64,000 nt of DNA from Endocalyx cinctus (GCA_001600455.1 BCKC01000001.1:4800441-4864440), one strand, 5' to 3'. Positions 11,005 to 26,887 are shown, counted from the first letter of the stretch. A program made the numbers and translations. The notes: generated from the letters alone by a model not told the origin.

Positions 11005-12618
11005 ATGACGGCAAACCACAAACAACCAACTTTCCGTCGCGACTCGCCTTCGCCAGAAACTACCCCTACCGCCGCTCTAGGAGCCAAGACAGATGTTCCT
11101 CGCTCTTTGTCCGCCGCTTCGTCTATTTCCCATGCCTCGAGTACCGATAGCTCGTATCGCCATTCTACCGGCAGCGAGGCCTATTCGCGGAAGTCGTCTT
11201 CGAGCTATAATTCTAGGAGATCCGATATTAGCTTCGCCTCTTCCCGCCACTCCACCATGAGTTCAGGCCAGCCGCCTCTGAAACGGCGAGGCTATTCGAG
11301 GCCCCAGGGCACGGATTTCGCTGCGAGCGCGAGACATAGAGATAGCGTGTTGAGTTTGGGAAGTATATCACACTTGCAATATTATTTTGCTAGGACAGGT
11401 CTCCTGGACGGGAAAGGAGGGCGCTTGGCACGCAAGAGGCATCCGAGGGCCACCATAGATTTCTCGCAATTAGACAGCTCGAGCTTCTTAATGCCGAAAG
11501 GGTCCAGCCCGGAAGCGGAATTGCAATACGCATCTACCGGACCCAGCAGTCCGGACTTCTCCGCCCAGAATTTTGGCGGCGGGCTTATGTTCGAGTCCCC
11601 CATAGACGACCAGGAAGAATACGCCTACGAGGATTACGACGAGCCAGACCCGGACGTTTTACCCCCGACCACGAGCACGTATATCCACCGGGAGAAGCCG
11701 GTTGCGAAGCCGCCTACGATAGAAGAGTTAAAGGCGGATTTGACGCAAGCCTTGGATGCCGCTTCCAAGACTCTGGCCGAGACGGGGCCTAAGTCGGCAG
11801 CCGCCGTCAACTCCGCGGCTACTACTCCGACCACCCCGACCACTCCGAACTCTCCGAATCCAACCCAAGGCTGGTGCGAGATTCAGGGCATGCAGGTTCT
11901 GGATGTCATGACCTTGGCCATCCGCGCCGCTAAAATGTACTACACCGCCCACGAGCACCCGGATCGACTCGACGCCATTAAGCCGGAAAAGGAGATAAGG
12001 ACTGAGCTCTTTTCCGTCATGGAAGTGCTGAAACACACGGCAACTAGGAATTTCGCCGGCGGCACCCGCGATGACGAGCATCAGACCATGGCCTCGTGGA
12101 TTGAGGGCATTCGTGACATGCTCAAGAAAGAAGAGGAGATAGAGAAGCAAGAGCGGCAGGAAAGAGCGAGCTGGAAGTGGTTGAAGGGCGACTGGACCGG
12201 CAAGGAGATCGAGAGGGAGATTGCCTTTCTTTCCTCTCTCGACAACGGCATGCATTCTCTTCCTGCTTGGACGCCCATCGATGACAACACGACGCTTCCA
12301 ACACCGTTCCTAGAGGCGCTGCAGAACGGTCTGATCCTGGTCAAGTTACACAACGCGGCCGTTAAGAAATCCCGAAGACGGTTCGGCGCCATCGGATCAT
12401 TCCATACCGACACGCAGAAACCGTACAGATGCGCGGATAACCTACGGTACTGGATCAAAGCCGCCGAGCTCCGGTGGGAGGTACTCCTTAAGGTGGACGT
12501 CATGGGTGTTGTGCAGAACACCGGCCCCGAAGCTTGGAAGGACTTTGAGGCCGCCCTCTGGCAATGGTGCCGTAAGGTGCGAGAGGAAATGACCGGGGAG
12601 TGGCAAGGGGAAAGGTGA
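11005..12618 (+). CDS. Uncharacterised Ser-rich conserved fungal protein
   Basis: Single exon, 537 residues from the ATG at 11005; the frame opens a few codons earlier but only with a TTG. The first 120 residues are Ser/Arg-rich and disordered (many RRDS/SRKSS-type sites). A short hydrophobic/aromatic patch follows (SHLQYYFARTGLLDGKGG, near 122-140), then an acidic stretch (DDQEEYAYEDYDEPDPD), a Thr/Pro linker (TPTTPTTPNSP) and a C-terminal folded half of about 240 residues rich in Trp, Lys and Glu (GWCEIQGMQVLDVMTLAIRA, then a Glu/Lys coiled region and a Trp-rich end). No catalytic motif, signal peptide or membrane segment is visible. I do not recognise the family by name. GC content and codon use are like the housekeeping neighbours, so I take it as a real gene. 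Confidence 0.8.
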   Translation: MTANHKQPTFRRDSPSPETTPTAALGAKTDVPRSLSAASSISHASSTDSSYRHSTGSEAYSRKSSSSYNSRRSDISFASSRHSTMSSGQPPLKRRGYSRPQGTDFAASARHRDSVLSLGSISHLQYYFARTGLLDGKGGRLARKRHPRATIDFSQLDSSSFLMPKGSSPEAELQYASTGPSSPDFSAQNFGGGLMFESPIDDQEEYAYEDYDEPDPDVLPPTTSTYIHREKPVAKPPTIEELKADLTQALDAASKTLAETGPKSAAAVNSAATTPTTPTTPNSPNPTQGWCEIQGMQVLDVMTLAIRAAKMYYTAHEHPDRLDAIKPEKEIRTELFSVMEVLKHTATRNFAGGTRDDEHQTMASWIEGIRDMLKKEEEIEKQERQERASWKWLKGDWTGKEIEREIAFLSSLDNGMHSLPAWTPIDDNTTLPTPFLEALQNGLILVKLHNAAVKKSRRRFGAIGSFHTDTQKPYRCADNLRYWIKAAELRWEVLLKVDVMGVVQNTGPEAWKDFEAALWQWCRKVREEMTGEWQGER

Positions 12619-13643
12619 CGGAGTATTACGTGGTTTTCTTTCCTCTTTCTTACTTCTGCTAGTTACTTTTTTTAGGACGATGATGGGAATCTTATGAGTT
12701 ACGTCATGAAAGAGATTGAGAGCCACGGATAAAGCATCTGGAATAAGGATCCTGCGAGAGAGAAAAACGAATACAGACCAAACCAACAGAAAAAAAAGAG
12801 AGAGACAGTCGCTCAGCCCCTTGATTTTTACACATATACCCCCCCAAAGAAGCATTAAGTTTGAGGCGTTCTATCCATATTACAATTTTCTTTTTCTTCT
12901 TCGTTTTTCTTTCTTTTTTCCCCTTCTATTACAAGACACACAATCACCTACACAGAGCATACTTCATACTACGGAGTAAAGAATAATAATGTCTTTTTTT
13001 TCAACAAAGTTGGATTTACTTCTTTTTCATTTGTTAGTTTAATTGTCGGATGATTCATTGGCGAATGAGATAAAGGATAATAGAATTTTTAGTCTTATAA
13101 AAATTGACTCAAGTTCAAAATAAGTAATTGAGACATCAGAAGCCAACCAAAAAAAAAATCAACGTACCTTAGTATATGATATCTCCGTACCACATCGGAT
13201 ATGCTAGAAAAAGGGGGAGGTGATGGGATTGAAAGTAACAGTGCGTAAACGGGATTCTTTAGACAGCGCACTGTATATACTTTACTGTGTCAATTCCGTA
13301 GAGCACATGCCAAAGGATAGATTGTCAGGTGGTGTGAAGTGGCAGAAAATAAGGTCTAACCTAAGATAGATTAGTAAATCAGTGACTGCTATCCAGCTGT
13401 AGGCAGCGGAAGCTGGTCGTCACCATTCAAAGAGCTTCTACGTTGAGGCTCACTCAAAAGCTCTCTATAACGTAACCAACATATTGATTCCATCTACACA
13501 AAAGTATCCTCGACGATTAAAATTAAACTCGACCAATTTTCATACCGAGATTCAAATTCAGTATATACGAATATTAATATCTAATTCTTCAAACCCTATT
13601 CCACCGACGGCAGACCTTCTAAAATAAATACACAACTCCGATT
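12619..13643. other. Intergenic region, no gene seen
   Basis: One kilobase between the Ser-rich protein gene and RPT4, transcribed in the same direction. It is AT-rich with CT-rich stretches near 12890-12940, and I see no supported coding frame. The RPT4 promoter should lie in its right half. No exact yeast-type proteasome control element was seen. Confidence 0.55.
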
Positions 13644-15105
13644 ATGGCCTCCGATCAAGAAAGGGAGCACGCGCTCCAAGAGCTTCGGGCCAAGCTCATC
13701 GAGTCGCGAGAGTGGGAATCTAAACTTAAGGCACTACGTTTGGAGATAAAGGGCTTAGAGAAAGATTACAACCAGACGGAAGAGAATATCAAGGCTCTTC
13801 AAAGTGTCGGACAGATCATTGGCGAAGTTTTGAAGCAACTTGACGATGAGAGATGTAAGCGACAAGCAGCACCTACCCTAAACAACCGAAACCACCTCCC
13901 CATCCGATTCACTACTAGCGTATCTTATATATACTAACCAAGACTTTTTACAAAAAAATAAATAGTTATCGTCAAAGCTTCCTCAGGTCCCCGATACGTC
14001 GTAGGATGCAGATCAAAAGTAGACAAAGTGAAGTTGAAGCAGGGTACGCGGGTGGCGCTCGATATGACGACGTTGACCATCATGCGAATGCTGCCGCGTG
14101 AGGTCGACCCCCTCGTGTACAACATGTCGCTCGAAGACCCGGGACAGGTCAGCTTCGCCGGAATCGGTGGCCTGAACGACCAGATCCGAGAGCTGCGTGA
14201 GGTTATCGAGCTGCCCCTCAAGAACCCCGAGCTCTTCCTCAGAGTGGGAATCAAGCCACCCAAGGGTGTGCTATTATACGGCCCTCCCGGAACGGGAAAG
14301 ACCCTGCTTGCGCGTGCTGTTGCTAGTAGCCTCGAGACAAATTTCTTGAAAGGTACTTTATCCACATAGCATTGAGAATTACCCCTCCAACGTGTATTGT
14401 TACGGTAGCTGACCTAGGAAACAGTGGTGTCTTCTGCTATCGTCGACAAGTACATAGGCGAGTCTGCGAGGTTGATAAGGGAAATGTTTGGGTACGCGAA
14501 GGAACATGAGCCGTGCATCATCTTCATGGACGAAATTGATGCGATCGGTGGACGTCGATTTTCTGAAGGAACTAGTGCGGATAGAGAAATTCAGCGGACG
14601 CTGATGGAGCTTCTTAACCAGCTGGACGGTTTCGACTACCTAGGTAAGACGAAGATCATCATGGCGACGAACCGACCGGATACCCTCGACCCGGCCCTGC
14701 TAAGAGCTGGGCGTCTTGACCGAAAGATCGAAATCCCTCTCCCCAACGAGGTCGGTCGCCTCGAGATTCTCAAGATTCACGCTCAGAGCGTCGTCACCGA
14801 GGGTGATATCGACTTTGAGAGCGTTGTCAAGATGAGCGACGGCCTCAACGGCGCTGACTTGAGAAACGTCGTTACGGAAGCGTAAGTTTTTTCTCCCACA
14901 CATTATTCAACGAGTAAATGAAGAACGCGAAAGCTTCTATTCATACATTTACACAGTTTTACTGACTACTCTATTTTTTAATAGTGGGCTATTCGCCATC
15001 AAGGCCTATCGGGACGCCGTCAACCAGGACGACTTCAACAAAGCCGTGAGAAAGCTGGCCGAGGCGAAGAAACTGGAAGGCAAGCTCGAGTACCAGAAAC
15101 TATGA
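13644..15105 (+). CDS. RPT4: 26S proteasome regulatory ATPase Rpt4 (PSMC6)
   Basis: One of six AAA+ ATPases in the base of the 19S particle, which unfolds ubiquitylated substrates and opens the 20S core. Four exons: 13644-13854, 13966-14352, 14425-14881 and 14985-15105. All joins keep phase and give 391 residues, the usual Rpt4 length. An N-terminal coiled coil (residues of about 5-65) leads into the OB fold ([14 protein letters not shown] across the first junction). Walker A is GPPGTGKT with Lys182 (encoded in exon 2), Walker B is [12 protein letters not shown], and the second region of homology is [20 protein letters not shown]. The C-terminus is YQKL and lacks a HbYX motif, as expected for Rpt4. 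The introns (111, 72 and 103 nt) are typical of filamentous fungi. The sequence [13 protein letters not shown] and the overall fit separate it from the other Rpt subunits. Confidence 0.95.
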
Positions 15106-18100
15106 TTTGGGTGTTCAAAATGATTTATCCTGAAGTGGCGCGCCAGGAGGGGAGAGGAAAGAATATAGCCATCTGCCCTGAGCGGAAGGTAATGATATCA
15201 GGTATCGTTTCAAGAAGCCGAAGCCCATATGGAAACGAAAAAAAGGGGGGGCGTCACGGAATCCATCAGGCATTGGTATCCAAGTACCTGGCTAGGGGGT
15301 AGGGACCTTATTATTGCCTATAAATACAACACACATCAAACAGATACATTATCGAGAAAGGCGGGCAGGCAGTCAAGGGTATGATGCACACAGATTAGAT
15401 CACATTACCCCCTAGGTTTTAGGTGTCCTTGAACTAGGTTAATATGCCTTCTGCGGCTGCGACTGCTTCTTGTAATATTATGTGTAGATATGAATACTCA
15501 TTCATGATTCTTGTCTTCAGCCATTGAGGACCGTTAACTAGCTTATGCAACTTGGGCTCGATAAACTGAACCTGATAATGTGAAACTGCTCTATGGTTTA
15601 GTTTGTCTTAACCCGAATTTACTTTCCTAATCCCAATGTACGGCCAATTACTGAGATATTCTCATCGCTTTAATTTCACAGTCAACACCACGCTTCCCAT
15701 ACCTACTTATTTCTTCGCTGCTGCCGGCATCAATTATCAAGTTTGGATGCAGCGAAATAATATATTCTCTCTCGTCAAGTTCTCAAGATCGCATACGTGT
15801 AACCATGGACTGCTCTTTCTCTCGCCATGGAGATAATAAAAAGGGGGCCCCTTACGTACCAACTGCGAAGCCTTTCCCTTTATGGAATATGCGAGGCATG
15901 AACACCATTAGATACATCTGCAATGGGAGAACATAGGCCGAGTACTTATCGTAGCTTTCCACTACGGGGAATCTATATTTGGCTAGGCCAACCGTTAAGC
16001 CTCACTTTCGCATGCCATCGATGGCTGATATCAGATCCTTCGCATTATATAAAGGTGCTTTTACGTCCTAGACGCCGCACTATCTACGTTAATCGAGGTT
16101 GCTTTGATTTCCTAGTATATTGGGTAAATTGGTATCATGCTATACTGGTTAGACGGCTAGGGAGGCTGTTGTTATGTTGGCATGAATACGTGCGCTCTGT
16201 ACTGTCTGTGCATGTCGAGTACTTTAAAAGAGTCCGGTGCATACTGGCCCGTTGAACTTACACATAATAGCAGGAGTAACCAGCGTAGTCTCGTAAGCCC
16301 CCCCCCCCCCCCTTTTTTTTTGTCTCCATTCTAAGAAGCCATTCGAGTGCGTTTTCAGATTCTACGAAACAATATCCATAATAACTTATGGCCTGATAAG
16401 AGTTCTATCTCAGACGAAGTTCAGGCTAGCATCTGGCTTACACGTGTGCGGCCCAGGTATGCATTACTTGGTCGGTAATTACAGTACATGCTTACATTAT
16501 CATTCGTCGGTTCGTCTTATGTTAGGCTATGCAGAATTCGTGAAATCCTATCTTGAGGCTGAGACCTTCGATTGGCTATATATATGCACTACGTTCTATG
16601 CGACGGCTTGTCACTGTTCTTCGGGTAGAGGTTAGTACCGTCTAACCGTATAAAAAACCTCCATATAGAGAAGGTGTGGCTTGCCATAGGTACATAAAAG
16701 GTATCCAATTCGCTTCATCCGAACTGCTTTTCTTTACCTGGTCTTATACTAGAAGGGAAAACGAGAAGTAAGCTCTAGACATTCTAGTATAGAAGGTAAT
16801 TTAGGGCTGACATCACCCACTCCTGTCAGCGATTCCGAGGATGGAAATGTAATTAGTTAGATGGAATGGCCCGATCCATTATCTCAATTGGTTACATGAT
16901 AAGTGCTCATTCATTTCGATCTGGATGAATCTCATTATTCCCTGGAAGTTTGGCCAGACGATATCGCGTATATTACACGAGATACCTATCTACCTGCCTA
17001 CGTAAGCTCGGAGGGCAGCAAATGATAAAAGGATCAGATCAACGTCACATGGAGTTTTCAAGCATAAATTCTGATCAAGTTGAGCTTCCCAAAAGTTAGA
17101 TCCCTGCTCATCTGACGTCAGATCGAAACGGAAGCGGACCTTGGCCCGGGCTTCGTAGATAGGGGCTTGCTTGATGAAAGGAAAAAGGGGCAGAAGGGGT
17201 TACCAAAAAAAAAGAAGGTTCGTAGATTGTAACGTTCCGATGGAGGGAAGAGGAAGAACAGAGGGGACGCACGCTCGGATTCCTAGTGCAGACAGATTTT
17301 CCGTATTTCTGCGGGGACTCCCGTTTTTTGACAAGCAGGTTACTATTCTTGGCCATTATGTTAATCTTATTTTATTCCCTTATTTTTACGAGGACGTCCT
17401 TGAGGACGAAGCTGAAGCGGCTAAGGTGCTGATAATTACGTAGTAAAGATTTCCAAAATTGGATTTCTAGTATAGCGTAATCGCCGCTTTAGCGTATCAC
17501 AATGGGTGCTAGCTTAGCTTACATTGACAGTCGGCTAGAGAGTTTAAGATATTTATTTTATTATGTTGGAAACTTATTCAGTTTCCTCATATTTTATTGA
17601 AACATTATCGAATTATAGAAATAATAAAGCGAGGTTGGAAAAGTATCCTGAAAACATCTTTCGCCCCCCAATGCTGGAGCTATCTTGCTACGAGCTCCGC
17701 AACCCGTCCTATGCCAAGGCCGTACTAATGCATGGTTATGTTGACAGGACATCCCGACCAGCAGGACTTCCTCCGGGTCGGGCTCTTCGTTCATCTCGTT
17801 TAAGACCTCCCATTTCGAGGATTATTGAGAGGGGGAGGGATGCTGCCGTGTAGCGGGTGGATAACGCATTCTTGTACTTGTTGCGCCGAAAATTATAGAT
17901 TGGGTTAAAGTCCACTTTCTGTATTTCTTGGGCAGATGTCAAACTGTAGGAGGGCAATGTTCTCACGCTATTCTTGTCCAATAAGATTTTTTTCTCGTTG
18001 AAAACGGTGGTCTAGATGTTACTGGCCACGGGCGATAACAGCCGGCTGGCGCCGAATCCGCGAGCTACCATCTTTGCTCGAACGATAGCTGTTGGCTCTC

Positions 18101-21100
18101 CCGGAAGGGCTCGGCTGATGCAAAACAGAATACGACCTGAGACTTCACACACCGCGAATCAGGGAGCCTGGCAGTCACTTCATCCACGGCTTTCCGACGT
18201 GACCACCGTCATCGAGAAGACATGTTTATCGACTTAGAAAATGACGATGAACCTGCTCGCGTATTATTTGACAATATCACGAGAGCATACTTTAGGACAT
18301 AAGCTAGATATAAATCTATATATTGCGGTGTAAAGGTATGTGAATGGATTTGCGCAGAAGTGTGGGAGGCTAGGCTCGGGCTAAAATCGCCGTGGTTCAA
18401 ATTTGCTTCTTATTTAATCGCAGTTGTGATAAAAACATATCTCGAAGAGTATTGAGTTTCCTTTTTCTTCACTTACTCACAGCGGCGGTGGTGGATTGCA
18501 CTGCTATACCGGCACCATACCCGATCACCTGCAGAGAATAAGGGGGAGGGAGGGCACTTATGAGCATGCAGCCTTGTGTAGTGTGTATGCGTGTAGCGGA
18601 GCCGGCAGAAAGACGCAGGTCAGCACTGCATGAAGCAATTAAATCAAAAGGCAAAAAAAAAAAAAAGAAAAGAAAAAAAGAGGTAAGATTTAGAATTGGA
18701 GATGAGCGTACAAGGGAAAATGACCAATCATAACGGAGAAGCCACCCATGTTGAAGACGAGATTTGGCGTCATCGCTTTTTTAAAAAGATATCATCCATC
18801 GCCATCGCCATCGCCAATTGGAAAGGTCTTATTGATTCGTCTAGTAAATAGATTGAACTGTAACATTAGGCTGTTTATATAGTATGTGGTTAAACCACAC
18901 CGAATATGTTTTTAGTACTCTGTATATCAGTACACACATTCGTGCGTGACATGGCTAGTATGAGAGTCTCAGCCAATTGTGGAGGGAGCAGGGGAGGTAA
19001 GAAATCTAAAGTCAAATCTGACGATCGAATCGATTGCCAATTGTTTAACTGGGTCCTATCATCTGAGCTGTCTTCTTTTTTTTTATGTTTTCGTCATGTA
19101 TCATTTTATCAATTGTAAAAATAGGCAATTCGTGGATATATCGCGTAACGTTATGGCGTATATCAGAATTGAATGAGTGAAGTTTTATACGAGGAGGCTC
19201 AAACGACCCGACGTTTATTCTTTCGCCTCCGTTGATGGAGAATGTCGTCACTAGCTTTTCAAGAATGCTCGTGTTCGGAGGTAGCCATAATTTATTTTAT
19301 ATTTCTTGCTGTCGGGATTTCCATCGGGCTAGTACCTATTCGTAGATCATTCACAAGGTCCAGCTAGGGCTTCTGAGAGGCTTAGCTTGAAAGGCAGGGT
19401 AGTAACAGGGCGACGTATGTATGGGGGTTACAACGTGGTGTAACTTTTCCCCCTGCCCTCTCTCGCTCTATCTCTCTCTTCTTTATCTTATTTTATTTAT
19501 TTTTTTCCGAGGTGGTAGGGATGCGCTCAAAGGAGGAAACCCAACACCAGATGGATGCTCTGGCGCACGACCAAATGATGTACTGTACATTATGCAAAGA
19601 GATATTTGGCGTAGGTGTAGCTCACGACTCAGTAGCGCAATGTATACTACTTCAAGTACAGCCCCAAAATAAGGGGGTCCGGGGTCTCCTTAGTCAAGGA
19701 TCTGAGTGGCTGATCTCCTTCTTATGGGTATCGGTACTCTCGGTATGTACCCACGAAAGGCACGTATATTATTCCCTTTATGTTAACAAACACGAGAAAG
19801 TTTTGTATTTACTATTTTAAAAGGGTAAATACGATATCAACCATCCAGCCATCCAAGACCCCTGGAATATAAACAACTTACTTATTGAAAGTAAGGTGGA
19901 TACTGCGATAAAACTATTGCAATCAATATTTGGTAAATGGATACTCAGGTATTTACTATGTAAGTAGTTTGTACTTGTACGTGGTGGGTAAGCTTGTACA
20001 GAGTAGAAGGTGAGGTTGCAAGCTATAAACCAGGTAACAACAATATCCCTAGGTTATATTACCTACTTACCTAGAGATTTGGTATGGATTAGGTACGATT
20101 AACTTCCCTTACCTTGACACCGGTAGTAAGGACTTACTTTAAATAATGTAACCTACTATTTAAAATATGACTGGGATAAACTTGTGAAAATGACGACATT
20201 GGTTACTGAAAATCTTTATCCGTATGGTCTTTTAATAAACGTTCTTTTTTTTTTTTTCTTTGATATCAACTGTCAAAAACGAGAAGTTGAAACGACTGAT
20301 AAAAAAAAAAAAAAGATCGGTAACTTGCATATGCTTCTTATTATTCCCTTTTACCAAATAAAGGGACAAGTGTCCTCTAAAGATGGCTACTTCGTTGTGG
20401 ATTTTATTAGGCTTATTACTGGGGTAACGAGGTTTTTGTAGTATTGACAAGTAACAATACGGATTGGTATGAATCTGAATTGGCGGTGGAAAGCGGTGAA
20501 TTTGCTGCTTGTGTTGCAGTGCATTGCCATTGCAGTAGTGTACCTACAGCATACAGCATACAGCATATCAGACAGCATACGCATACGCATACAGCATGAA
20601 AAAAAAGATTCCAATAGGTCTGGTCTGGTATGGTTTAGTATGGTGTGTGTAGTATTTGGTTTGGCGTGGTGTGGTGTGTTGTAGTGTGGTCAGGGTACTA
20701 AAGGTACGGTATGTAGCGTACACTATGATACAGTGTAATAGCCCCTGTTCATCAGTGGATCCATGCTAGCCTATGTACTCCTACACTCCTACCCTGTACC
20801 TAGCGATACATTTTAGTTATGATCTGGCGGTAATCAATGCCCCTCAGTTCCCTCACCAAAATAAATCTTCTAGTGTGGATGCGATGGTTGAACATGTCGT
20901 GTTTAGCAAGGATGGATATACTTAGTATACCTAGGTAGGTAGTAGGTAGTTACATACCCGCAACCGTGTCTAAATAGTATACCCGTATACATTAACGCTG
21001 TAGACGTTGTCATGGCTCTCAGTACATAGTACTACACCCATTTATCTGAGAGGGGGGTACCTAAAAAAGAAAAAGAAAAAAGAAAAAGAAAATAAAAAAT

Positions 21101-21461
21101 TGCATTGACAGGTAACAAGCTCTCTTTTCCAGTAAACTCTTCTCAGCTTGTTTGAAGTTAAGTCCACAAAGGTCATCAAGCCCCCCCAGCTTCACCCTCC
21201 AATTTTCAATAAACTTGGACACTTACCCATCTTTTCTCCTTTTTCTCTTTCTTTATTCCATTCACATACAAAAACAACTAAACAGACCTTCTTCTTTTCT
21301 TCTTCTCTATCTTCTGACGAGTTGAATTGACTTTCTTTTCCTTCTTGATACCCCTCGTTCTGAAGAAAATAAGCATCTCAAACCTATCCGTCCGTACAGA
21401 CAAAATTCTACACCTACACTCCCTTAGATATACAACAATTCGATTTTAAGAGAGAGACACA
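15106..21461. other. 6.4-kb gene-poor region, no supported gene
   Basis: This lies between RPT4 and GFA1. Frames reach about 110 codons but have low-complexity or random-looking translations. It contains a C15-T9 tract (16298-16321), A-rich tracts (18650-18680, 20300), a CATACG/CAGCATA microsatellite near 20550-20600, GGT/TGG-rich stretches near 20630-20690 and a TACCTAGGTA palindrome at 20928-20937. The last 350 bp are CT-rich, as in promoters of highly expressed fungal genes, and precede GFA1. I see no tRNA or snRNA signature. It could hold lncRNAs or relics too decayed to recognise. Confidence 0.5.
16298..16321. repeat. C15-T9 homopolymer tract
   Basis: Fifteen consecutive C followed by nine T. 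This is unusual because most homopolymers in the window are A/T. It is prone to sequencing and assembly length errors. Confidence 0.85.
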
Positions 21462-23983
<2,522 letters not shown>

Positions 23984-25010
23984 ATAATTACATTTACTAA
24001 ACAATCTATGGATCTTCGATACTTGCGAGAAGTCGGATGAATCCATAGTCTCGGAGTTGGCACATAAAAATTTTTTTTACGGTAAACGTTCTATGTTGTT
24101 TCTCAATCGGCGATGGTTTGGATGTTAGTGAACATATCTAAATGGGAAACGAAGAAAAAAGAATCAATGTATGACAGGGCATGAAGGAAAATATGTGGAG
24201 CGACGAAGATATCATGATGGTGGGCCTTTTCTCTTAAATATTTCTGTCTACCACATGCTCCGTAATTAGTCGGTTCATACCACCGCGTATGCCTTCAGGG
24301 CGTTGCATCTAGTCTAGTTTCTTAGGAGACATGACATGTGTGGGCTGATTTAGAAGGGCCTAGAGATATTAGGTCTTAGAATCCGAGGATAAATAAATGT
24401 TCATAACAATGACCGTTGTATCTTTACCTGACTAGCAAAGTGACAATGCAAATTAGTACACCGTTCTTCGGAGGTTGATCTTATTGTAGGCTTCTTTCAT
24501 TCAATTGATTCAGCGTATCTAGTATTACATAACATGACATGACATGACATATCTGTATTTGTCGCTACTATCTCTTTTCCCACTAAAGAGAATATTGATA
24601 ATAGCAAAGTCGAAAACATGATTGGATGATTGGTAGGTCCCTTTTTCTCTTGCTTTCTCTAGATGTCTCGAGAAATCAAACGCCGTTTAACAAGAGACAA
24701 AAAAAAAGTACAAGGCTGTAAAGTAAACCTATCCTTTCTCTTGTTCTATTTCATCTTTCTCTCTCTATCTCGGGTCTACTAGGCGGCCATTCTTCTGATT
24801 CCTGCGCTAATGTGACAACAGTAAAAAAGAAGTACCTAGACACCTTGGCTAATGCATTGATGATACATGAACCCCGTTCCTCAAAAGACAGCTGACTTTG
24901 TGTCTTCGAATAAAACAAACAACCCCTCCCCCACCCCCCACACGCTTTGGTCTCGCATAGGGGATCGCACCTTACTTCATTTTGTGTTTTGTTTTGGGTT
25001 TTCGTTTAAA
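23984..25010. other. Convergent intergenic region, no gene seen
   Basis: This lies between the 3' ends of GFA1 and the proteasome beta7 gene. A short ACATG tandem (near 24530-24550) and T/C-rich runs are present. The frame crossing 24867-25613 is the antisense of the beta7 terminal exon. Confidence 0.6.
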
Positions 25011-26021
25011 TTAAACGGTCTGAGTACCGTAACCCTTGATGCGGTCGGCGAAAGCCCAGCTCTGGTTCTCGAGCTTCTCGTTCTCGCGCAGGTCGATACC
25101 GTCCTTGGTCACGACGGCGATGGAGTACGAGTCCAGGGAACGGGCGTCGCGGTAGAAGAGGACCTTCATACACTCCTTGATGACCTCGACGGCCTTCTCC
25201 TTGGTCATGTTCTCCACCGAGGCCTCGTCGGGGACGTACCGACGCATGATGGGCTGGGCCAGCATGCTACCGAACCCGGTCGCGAGCGAGGGCGAGGTGA
25301 AGGTGGTACCCAGGAGGTCGGCCGCGGCGAGGAAAGGTTTGGAGTCCTCGTCCAGGCCGGCCACGAGCAGGTGGTTCCACAGGGGGTCGAACTTGGATCG
25401 GCGGTGGTAGAGGAGCTTGGAGAGGTACTTGTGCAGGTTGCGCGCGTTCAGGGCGTTCTGGTTGTGGGCGCTCTCGGACGTGTAGGCCTCCTCGATGGCG
25501 AGATCGGTCAGATGTCGGTCGAGGTACTGCATGTCCGATACGTCGCCGCCGAAGCCGATGACCGAGGTGCCGGCGAAGGTCCGGATACGCTTGACGTCGG
25601 TGAAACGTGCTAGGGATCCGTAGGATGCTGTTGTTCAGGAGGGACAGGAAAATGTTAGTTTAGTATTTTTAACTATACATATATATATATATATATATAT
25701 ATAAAGAACGTTTCTTTTGCTTACCAAGGTTATCGGCCGCTAAAACAACACCGTCCTTAAATTTCATGGCTACTACTGACGTTCCCGTCACGATGGGCGA
25801 CTGTGTGTGCTGATTCGGACCGTTGGTCTGCATATACGAGGCATCGTAGGCACCGTAGACATCATCTCTGGGCTATTGGTCGAGGAGACAAGATCAGTTA
25901 ACCTCTTCATTACTTATCAATGTTTATAACCGTGAAATATAAAACGTTCCAATTTCAATGGAGAAAAGACATGTAGGTTATTAGTACTTACACGTCCCCA
26001 AGCTTGTGGTCGGTGATCCAT
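25011..26021 (-). CDS. PRE4: 20S proteasome subunit beta type-7 (Pre4; human PSMB4 class)
   Basis: Non-catalytic beta subunit of the 20S core particle; its C-terminal extension helps join the two half-proteasomes. Three exons on the minus strand: 26021-25992 (10 codons, [10 protein letters not shown]), 25872-25725 and 25627-25011. The total is 264 residues, close to yeast Pre4. Visible family marks are a short propeptide ending in [34 protein letters not shown] across the second junction, [40 protein letters not shown] and a C-terminal [11 protein letters not shown]. The conserved KGYGTQ end separates it from the other beta subunits. The second intron (97 nt) contains an (AT)n run at about 25680-25702, so a microsatellite sits inside a housekeeping intron. 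It is divergent from the HCNGP-like gene. Confidence 0.94.
25680..25702. repeat. (AT)n microsatellite inside the second PRE4 intron
   Basis: About 11-12 AT dinucleotides lying fully within the 97-nt second intron of the proteasome beta7 gene. Confidence 0.85.
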
Positions 26022-26887
26022 CTTTCTAAAGAGTGAAAAGTAAAAAGAAAAAGAGAGAGATGCTATAATATGACGACAAGGTCAAATTGCGAGACGTTAC
26101 GGGTATTCTCCTCGGTCGAAAATAAAGATCGCTGGTTCGATTAGGGTGTGTAGATGGAGGTTTGGTTGATGTTCAGAGAGAAGATCAGATTGATTTATGG
26201 TAGGCTGGAACCCCATACGTAGCGTAGCTGGAGCTTGTAAGGAGACAGGCATTAAAAGATGACCAGTAAGTTAACTGCGCGTCAGTTCTGCCTTGTTGGT
26301 TACTTATCTGCTTACCTAATAATTTAAGCTTAGACTCCAGAGCAGATTAATGACTAAGGAGCAGTATACAGTGTGATAATGTGATATCTTTATATATTAC
26401 ACTATACGCTTTAAGAACCTTGGAATCTTCATTATTTACAGCTGATTGCTACTTTTTCTTCTATCATCTTATACAATCCTTTTCAAATCTTTTCGATTTA
26501 TAAAGTGGAAAATCGCTTCTAATTTGAAAAATAAAAACTACTTGAATTTATAAAATACTTATCCAAGGTCGTGGAAATCCATAAACTAGCAGTCTTTTTT
26601 TGAACGACACAGTCGGTTGTCTCCTGCCTACCTAGTTCGTCTCATTTTGTGAATGAACTACAACCTGATGATTCACTTGTATCCAGACCATTCATGTTGT
26701 TGATATTTGAAATCCAAATAAGAGAATCTGATATTGGCGGTATATACTGTATATTCTGAAGCATCTTGCAATCAGGAAATTTGTAAGGCTGCGCTTTGCC
26801 TGAAAGCTTGACCTACTAAGGCTTTGACTCTCAACGTTTTTAAGAGCTTCAGATATTCATTATCTCATAAGATAAACTCCTACTGCC
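26022..26887. promoter_or_regulatory. Divergent promoter region PRE4 / HCNGP-like gene
   Basis: 866 bp between two divergent start codons. It is AT-rich in the middle and I see no coding frame. It must carry both promoters, but no specific operator-like motif could be singled out by eye. Confidence 0.5.

Noticed and set aside
17563..17981. Opposed frames of about 96 and 81 codons
   Set aside because: Neither strand gives a recognisable domain, and composition does not differ from the surrounding non-coding DNA.
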